64,000 nt of DNA from an uncultured Lachnospiraceae bacterium. Lineage in GTDB: Bacteria > Bacillota > Clostridia > Lachnospirales > Lachnospiraceae. The stretch spans positions 20,374 through 84,373 of the forward strand of contig CAKRES010000013.1 of assembly GCA_934317845.1 (NCBI GenBank), in the 5' to 3' direction. The translations under genes were made by a program, and so were the position numbers. This document shows positions 61,900 to 64,000 of this stretch, one piece after another (positions within the stretch are counted from its first letter, which is position 1; every line of letters starts with the position of its first letter). The notes beneath the pieces were generated by a model. The model searched no databases. It was not told where the DNA came from and was given only the letters and a program-made list of their open reading frames with translations.

Positions 61900-63339
61900 C
61901 TATTTAGGAGCATTTAAGTCTGGGTATTTCTCAACCGCAGCTTTGTAGAATGCCTTCTCAGCGTCATCCTTAGATACGTTACCAGTGAAGTAATCCTTCA
62001 TAGCGCCCTGGAATGACTCGTTTAATCCCTGATCATAAGGTCCCATGTTAGAGATATTGATCTTCTTAGCAGCTTCAGCAAATAAAGCGATATGGTTCTG
62101 TCCACCTAAGAAGTCTGACTTGTAATCAGAAGCAGCTAAAGCTTCCATAGCCTCAACGTTGTTTGTGTAATCCTGAGTATCCTCAGTGATCTTTGTTGCA
62201 ACGCTAGCATCACAAGTTAAAACTTTCATGATATCGCAAACTAAAGACTTGTTGTCAGTACCAGCAGCTGCACAAATCCAGCTACCACCCCAGTAGTAAG
62301 GAGCAGGACCTTCACATACAGCCCAATCACCAAAGATACCGTTACCAACTTTTTCTTCACCCTTCTGGTCATCTAAAGAGTTACCAAGCAGAGTAAAGTT
62401 GATTCCCCATGTAGAATAGAAGAAACCAAATACCTTACCTTTAGATCCCTGGTCAGCAGCCCAGTTGTCATCCCATAAAGATGTACCATGGTTGTAACCT
62501 TTGTCTGTGTAAGTCTTAGTCTGGTCAACCCACTGCCAAATAGCATCATCGATCTGGATTGTCTTGTTATCATCAACCCATTTCTTAGATACGTTGTTAG
62601 AGAATGTACGATAAGAATCATCGTATCCAGATAACATGAAGTATCCTTTGTCCTTAGCCTGAGCAGCAACTGCATCAAACTTATCCCAGTCAGCTAAGCT
62701 CTTCTGAACCTCAGCAGGATCGTCTGTTCCTAAAACGTCTTTAGCAATAGAACGTCTGTAAGCGAAAAGTCCAGGAGTTGCCTGCCATGAAACACCACGT
62801 AATGTACCATCTTCAGCAGTACATACAGTCTTGGTGTAATCATACATACCAGAAAGGTCATCATCAGTTAAGCCAAGAGCCTTAACGTCTAATGTGTAAT
62901 CAGAGTTAACATACTTTAATGCGTAGTCAGCCTCGATTAAGAACATATCAACCTTCTCATCAGCAGATGCATCAGCATTCTTAGGAAGAACTTCGTCTAA
63001 CTTGTTCTGGTAAGCATTATCATCTGAAGGAGTGATAATCCAGTTAACAGTGAACTCACCTAAGTCGTTCTTTAAAGTACCTGTAGAGGTATCCTTACCC
63101 TCAGTATAACCTGGGTAGTAAGCTTTGAAACGACTCTGGAACTCTTCATTCCAGCAGTGGATGTTTAATACAGTACCATCATCAGTTGCGTTGATCTCTG
63201 CAGTCTTAGCAGAAGAGCTGCTCTTTTTGTTTGATGAACCGCCATTTGAAGTTGCAGAATCTTTGCTTCCGCAACCCCACATTGTCAGTGACATCGCGAG
63301 CACTAAACCAAGTGCTACAATACTTTTGATTTTTTTCAC
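61900..63339 (-). CDS. Carbohydrate ABC transporter substrate-binding lipoprotein
   Basis: The 479-residue family 1 binding protein captures sugar outside the cell. The signal peptide ends in a lipobox (LTMWGC, about residue 23) after MKKIKSIVALGLVLAM, so it is lipid-anchored. A Ser/Lys linker follows, then the two-lobed domain with ADEKVDMFLIEADYALKYV and APYYWGGSWICAAAG. The start is GTG at 63339 with AAAGGAGG ahead. It has a strong promoter and is first in the operon with the two permeases. The sugar is unknown. Confidence 0.92.
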   Translation of the reverse strand: MKKIKSIVALGLVLAMSLTMWGCGSKDSATSNGGSSNKKSSSSAKTAEINATDDGTVLNIHCWNEEFQSRFKAYYPGYTEGKDTSTGTLKNDLGEFTVNWIITPSDDNAYQNKLDEVLPKNADASADEKVDMFLIEADYALKYVNSDYTLDVKALGLTDDDLSGMYDYTKTVCTAEDGTLRGVSWQATPGLFAYRRSIAKDVLGTDDPAEVQKSLADWDKFDAVAAQAKDKGYFMLSGYDDSYRTFSNNVSKKWVDDNKTIQIDDAIWQWVDQTKTYTDKGYNHGTSLWDDNWAADQGSKGKVFGFFYSTWGINFTLLGNSLDDQKGEEKVGNGIFGDWAVCEGPAPYYWGGSWICAAAGTDNKSLVCDIMKVLTCDASVATKITEDTQDYTNNVEAMEALAASDYKSDFLGGQNHIALFAEAAKKINISNMGPYDQGLNESFQGAMKDYFTGNVSKDDAEKAFYKAAVEKYPDLNAPK

Positions 63340-63531
63340 AAAAAACCCTCCTTTAAAAATGTTGTTTTTCGGGGTTCAGTTTTGTGAACACACATTATTA
63401 AGTTATGTATCCTAAAAAACAGAACCTCCTTTACATTGGTTGAACCTTTGATCTATATTCCCATTACCTTTATCGCAATAGGAATTAAAGCTGTGATATA
63501 CAGCATAGGTCCCATATTTATTACAAGACTT

Positions 63532-63560
63532 ATTATAGGACATATTGAACAACATTGCAA
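63532..63560 (-). promoter_or_regulatory. Promoter of the sugar ABC operon
   Basis: TTGCAA (63560-63555) and consensus TATAAT (63537-63532) with a 17-bp spacer on the minus strand. The leader of about 185 bases has no convincing CRE box or riboswitch. Between 63561 and 63800 nothing else was recognised. Confidence 0.75.
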
Positions 63561-63800
63561 GCATTTTTTATTTTTTCTTTATCTTTTTTGTACATTATTC
63601 CCGCTTCCTGCCTTGTAATTTTTGCCAGAGCAAAATCTATGGTAAGTTTTTCTCAAAAAATTGTTTTGAAATCGAGCATCTGTTATCAAATTGTTACAAG
63701 AGCGTAAAAAAACTGTTTTTTTCGTCCTATCACCTTTGCAATATATTTAACAACAGCTTCTATTGTACAGAAATAATTATTGGCAATTTTGCTTGAAACG

Positions 63801-63832
63801 AAAAAAAGATTGACCAAAGTCAATCTTTTTTT
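63801..63832 (-). terminator. Terminator after tRNA-Trp
   Basis: AAAAAAAGATTGAC and GTCAATCTTTTTTT form a 14-bp stem around CAAA, two bases past the tRNA. Confidence 0.85.
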
Positions 63833-63834
63833 AG

Positions 63835-63905
63835 CAGGGGATGAGAGAATCGAACTCCCACCAAAGGTTTTGGAGACCCCTATCATACCATTTGACCAAT
63901 CCCCT
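63835..63905 (-). tRNA. tRNA-Trp (anticodon CCA)
   Basis: On the minus strand a 71-base cloverleaf runs from AGGGGAT (acceptor) to ATCCCCT and G73. The D arm contains AATGGTA, and the anticodon loop CTCCAAA reads CCA, which decodes TGG. The T arm is GGGAG-TTCGATT-CTCTC. The 3' CCA is not encoded. It lies 73 bp after the end of the 23S rRNA gene, in the place where a 5S gene is usual. Confidence 0.93.
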
Positions 63906-63978
63906 ATATTACTTTGTACGTTCAAAACTGCACACAGTCAAGACTTTTTTACGCTCTTTTCTTTCACTTACTTTTGAA

Positions 63979-64000
63979 GACAAGCCCTCGACCTATTAGT
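63979..64000 (-). rRNA. 23S ribosomal RNA, 3' end only
   Basis: The last 22 bases of the window, read on the minus strand as ACTAATAGGTCGAGGGCTTG, match the conserved 3' end of bacterial 23S rRNA (ACTAATAGGTCGAGGxCTT). The gene continues beyond the window's right edge. The spacer 63906-63978 holds no 5S gene. Confidence 0.85.

Noticed and set aside
63906..63978. 5S rRNA gene between 23S and tRNA-Trp
   Set aside because: The spacer is 73 bp, too short for a 5S gene of about 117 bases.

Overview
This is bacterial chromosome from a low-to-mid GC, butyrate-forming Firmicute, most likely a Lachnospiraceae (Coprococcus/Roseburia-type gut anaerobe). The reasons are a complete thl-crt-hbd-bcd-etfB-etfA operon plus butyrate kinase, MurT/GatD, 6S RNA, a PheST T-box, type A RNase P RNA, strong GGAGG ribosome sites and sigma-A promoters. 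The genus is inference. Nothing looks like a prophage, IS element, plasmid or CRISPR array.

Layout. 1-4.2 kb (minus): the N-terminal part of a membrane GGDEF protein, a putative methyltransferase and an ABC-F ATPase. 4.3-7.7 kb (plus): murT-gatD and butyrate kinase. 7.9-14.1 kb (minus): the operon converting acetyl-CoA to butyryl-CoA, with hairpins between its first genes. 14.2-33.4 kb (minus): a translation and RNA-processing supercluster, in transcription order rimP-nusA-ylxR-ylxQ-infB-rbfA-nrnA, then a PurF-like gene, an EAL phosphodiesterase, truB-ribF-truA, rpsO, a patatin, aroD and pnp. It is interrupted at 24.9-26.5 kb by a plus-strand amt-glnK pair. 33.5-42 kb: a MATE exporter, T-box-controlled pheST, a YihY/BrkB membrane protein and an SLH-SpoIID protein. 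42-50 kb: 6S RNA, a PPi-type phosphofructokinase, two Ig-like surface proteins, thrC and a SleB-type hydrolase. 50-52 kb: an AP2/HNH-derived protein converging on an unknown gene, then rnpB. 52-59.8 kb: dgt, dnaG, rpoD, trmK, a Nif3-family gene and a uridine-kinase-like gene. 60-63.6 kb: a sugar ABC importer without its ATPase. The right edge holds tRNA-Trp and the 3' end of a 23S rRNA gene.

How it works together. Most of the window is core metabolism and information processing. The least explained parts are: (a) a PurF-like protein that keeps its PRPP and Fe-S residues but has lost the glutaminase residues, encoded divergently from an ammonium transporter and a PII protein; (b) leader terminators upstream of amt and of the rimP-nusA-infB operon; (c) an apparently domesticated AP2-HNH protein overlapping a gene of unknown function; and (d) a pair of secreted or anchored Ig-like proteins. 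All coordinates of short sites were counted by eye and may be off by one or two bases.
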